The notes below the pieces were generated by a model. That model saw nothing but the letters and a program-made list of their open reading frames with translations, was not told where the DNA came from and searched no databases. The translations under genes and the position numbers were made by a program. A stretch of 64,000 nucleotides of DNA. It comes from JAHEKD01 sp965204695. Its GTDB lineage: Bacteria; Pseudomonadota; Gammaproteobacteria; Arenicellales; JAHEKD01. Where the stretch lies: positions 3,782,001 through 3,846,000 of the forward strand of contig OZ242007.1 of NCBI GenBank assembly GCA_965204695.1. Direction: 5' to 3'. Shown here piece by piece: positions 61,913 to 64,000 of this stretch; within the stretch, counting starts at the first letter, position 1, and each line of letters opens with the position of its first letter.

Positions 61913-62883
61913 TAGAAGATTCCCGCTCTTATCAAATTTAGCGTATTTAATGCACCAATGGGTTTGCCTTGGTTATCAACCACAAAGACACCATTGATAC
62001 TGTTATTTTGCATTAATGTTACTAGTTCGGCAGCCAGCAGATTTTGTTCAACAGTAATTGGATCTTTGGTCATCATGTCTGCCATTTTACTATCGTAAAC
62101 ATCAATTTTGTCATTAAGGCTGCGACGTAAGTCACCATCTGTAAAAATCCCTGTTAATTGGCCTGTACTGTTGATAACTGCTGTCATACCAAGACCTTTG
62201 CTGGACATTTCAACAAGCGCATCCTGTAAACTCGTGTTTTCGGTGACAACCGGTACAGCATCGCCTTTATGCATTATGTCACTGACATAAAGTAATAACC
62301 GCCGCCCAAGTGCACCGCCTGGATGAGAACGGGCAAAATCTTCGCTGGTAAAACCTCGTAATTCAAGTAAGGCAACGGTTAAAGCATCACCCATGGCTAA
62401 AGTAGCGGTGGTGCTAGACGTCGGTGCTAGATTCAAAGGACAGGCCTCTTTATCAACACTAACGTCAATAGTGACATCACTCTGCTGAGCTAAAGAAGAT
62501 TTAACTTTACCTGTCAGAGCTATAATTCTCACTCCCATACGCTTGAGGATGGGTAAGATCACCAGGATTTCAGGCGTTTCACCAGAGTTTGAAAGTGCCA
62601 GGGTGATATCTTTAGGTGTAATCATACCTAAGTCACCATGACTGGCTTCTCCAGGATGGACGAAAAATGATGGGGTTCCTGTGCTCGCTAGACTAGCGGC
62701 TATCTTGCTACCAATGTGTCCGGATTTGCCTACACCTAAAACCACAACCCTACCATCGCATTGTTGGATTAATTCAATGGCTTGATCAAAAGAAGCGGTG
62801 ACGTGATCGAGTTGGCGCATAATAGCCTGCGACTCGAGTTTGAGCACATCCTTAGCAATAGATTGAGCGGTTTTCTCTCCCAT
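61912..62883 (-). CDS. kdsD: Arabinose-5-phosphate isomerase KdsD
   Basis: The 323-residue protein has an N-terminal SIS domain (GVGKSGHIGSKIAASLASTG, LALSNSGETPEI) and two C-terminal CBS domains (about 205-320). The ASTGTPSFFVHPGEASHGDLGM region is a KdsD signature. It converts ribulose-5-phosphate to arabinose-5-phosphate for Kdo synthesis. It sits between yrbG (55 bases) and lptC. Confidence 0.96.
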   Translation of the reverse strand: MGEKTAQSIAKDVLKLESQAIMRQLDHVTASFDQAIELIQQCDGRVVVLGVGKSGHIGSKIAASLASTGTPSFFVHPGEASHGDLGMITPKDITLALSNSGETPEILVILPILKRMGVRIIALTGKVKSSLAQQSDVTIDVSVDKEACPLNLAPTSSTTATLAMGDALTVALLELRGFTSEDFARSHPGGALGRRLLLYVSDIMHKGDAVPVVTENTSLQDALVEMSSKGLGMTAVINSTGQLTGIFTDGDLRRSLNDKIDVYDSKMADMMTKDPITVEQNLLAAELVTLMQNNSINGVFVVDNQGKPIGALNTLNLIRAGIF

Positions 62884-62938
62884 ACGGTACTTATTTTAGC
62901 TTTAAAAACACAATTTTAACTGAATAATTTAAGTCGAA

Positions 62939-63895
62939 TTAATGAGTAGTCTGAAATACTAAATAGCCTAGATAACTGAGGTAGCAGGCCAACAATATTA
63001 TTCCACCGATTCGGGTTAAAGTTTTATTATCACGCCAAGGGCAGATCAGAATAACCATAAGAATGGTAATCGCAAACATTATCGGCACATCTCTAGTCAT
63101 GACATCAGCATTGATAACTGTTGGAGCAATAACGCCGGCTGTACCAATTACCGCCAGTAAATTAAAAATGTTTGAACCGACTACATTTCCCATGGCTAGA
63201 TCAGGTTTGCCTTTTAGAGCGCTAGCTACGGATGTTGCCACTTCAGGCAAACTAGTGCCAATGGCAATGATGGTTAAGCCAATAATTAAATCACTCACCC
63301 CCAGCATTTTGGCTATATCGACCGCACCCCAAACTAAAATCCTGGAGCTAACGACTAACAGAACTAAACCGGCAATTAACCATAAAATTGAAATCATGAT
63401 TGAGGGAGCGTCGAGATCAATGACAGATTCATCTACACTGGGCGTTTGTTTTCTTTCATTTATTACAGTATAAAAAATAAATATAGCCAATAGAATTATC
63501 AAGAAGATGGCTTCAGCGCGTCCTAAGTAATCATTCAGAAATATCAGTAAACTAATACCCATAACTGCAAACATGATCGGAAATTGCTGATGAACGATGT
63601 CTTTGTGTACAACCATTGGTACAACCAGTGCCGTTATGCCTAGCACTAATCCGACATTAGCAATGTTGGAACCAATAGCGTTACCAATAGCAAGGTTTGG
63701 GTTATTTTGTAAGGCAGCAGCACCTGAAACGAAAATTTCCGGTGCAGAAGTGCCAAAAGCAACAATGGTGAGCCCGATCATCAACGGTGAAACGCCTAGG
63801 TTGTAAGCCAACCCCGATGCACCGAGAACAAATCGGTCAGCCGCAAAAACAAGTAAAGCCAGCCCACAAATCACTACGACTAAAGCAAGTAACAT
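62939..63895 (-). CDS. yrbG: Calcium/sodium antiporter YrbG
   Basis: The 318-residue protein has about ten membrane segments in two inverted halves, each with the Na/Ca-exchanger alpha-repeat (FGTSAPEIFVSGAAAL near residue 50 and IGTSLPEVATSVASAL near residue 205). It heads the kdsD-lptCAB run, as in E. coli. The 105 bases beyond it hold no recognisable gene. Confidence 0.94.
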   Translation of the reverse strand: MLLALVVVICGLALLVFAADRFVLGASGLAYNLGVSPLMIGLTIVAFGTSAPEIFVSGAAALQNNPNLAIGNAIGSNIANVGLVLGITALVVPMVVHKDIVHQQFPIMFAVMGISLLIFLNDYLGRAEAIFLIILLAIFIFYTVINERKQTPSVDESVIDLDAPSIMISILWLIAGLVLLVVSSRILVWGAVDIAKMLGVSDLIIGLTIIAIGTSLPEVATSVASALKGKPDLAMGNVVGSNIFNLLAVIGTAGVIAPTVINADVMTRDVPIMFAITILMVILICPWRDNKTLTRIGGIILLACYLSYLGYLVFQTTH

Positions 63896-64000
63896 TCTAT
63901 AAGTTATCCTTAAAATCCTAGTCGGCGATTATAAGTGATCAAGTACAGTGAAATAGATTTATTTGCCAAGATGCTTGAGTAGAGTCTGTTATTCACCTCG

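Overview
The window looks like chromosome of a low-GC (about 40% by eye) gammaproteobacterium. The gene orders miaB-phoH-ybeY-corC-lnt, kdsD-lptC-lptA-lptB, rpoN-hpf-rapZ, the divergent ilvA/rpiA pair and kbl-tdh are all typical of that class. Apolipoprotein N-acyltransferase, the Lpt lipopolysaccharide transport genes and a TonB-dependent receptor show a Gram-negative envelope. I cannot name a genus. No rRNA, tRNA or CRISPR array was seen.

Layout. 1-7.6 kb: housekeeping and metabolism (partial DUF6314-like gene, EVE protein, periplasmic cyclophilin, malonyl-CoA decarboxylase, ElyC-like protein, mazG, a phosphopantetheinyl transferase, ilvA, rpiA). 7.6-12 kb: an AT-rich surface-glycan locus with a polyprenyl-phosphate sugar-1-phosphate transferase and two large membrane proteins. 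12-22.7 kb: a six-gene minus-strand cluster (gabD, gabT, nitrilase-fold amidase, very large Orn/Lys/Arg decarboxylase, ATP-grasp ligase, C45 Ntn-hydrolase) facing a divergent LysR regulator, with a perfect dyad carrying a T-N11-A core between them. This is the best candidate for an undescribed system: a basic-amino-acid/polyamine to GABA to succinate route that may use an amide-protected intermediate. 22.7-28.7 kb: a ProC-like gene, a TPP riboswitch driving a TonB-dependent receptor (probable thiamine uptake), a methyltransferase and kbl-tdh. 28.8-35.7 kb: a phosphate/polyphosphate block with ppk1, two phosphate transporters and ppk2. 35.7-45.3 kb: assorted metabolic and repair genes, including glpD, dgkA, a taurine-pyruvate-type aminotransferase and an AlkB-like dioxygenase, plus a Cys-rich orphan.

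45.4-50.7 kb is the miaB to lnt cluster. It is followed by a 220-bp element with inverted ends and an FMN riboswitch in front of a lone RibH2-type lumazine synthase. 51.6-55.6 kb holds mgtE, rapZ, hpf and rpoN; ptsN and npr are absent from this cluster. Between rpoN and lptB, which are normally adjacent, lies about 4.5 kb of accessory DNA: two 1,506-bp direct copies of one IS3-family insertion sequence, a truncated secreted-protein gene, a GC-rich orphan gene fragment and degenerate repeats. The window closes with lptB, lptA, lptC, kdsD (no kdsC between kdsD and lptC) and yrbG.
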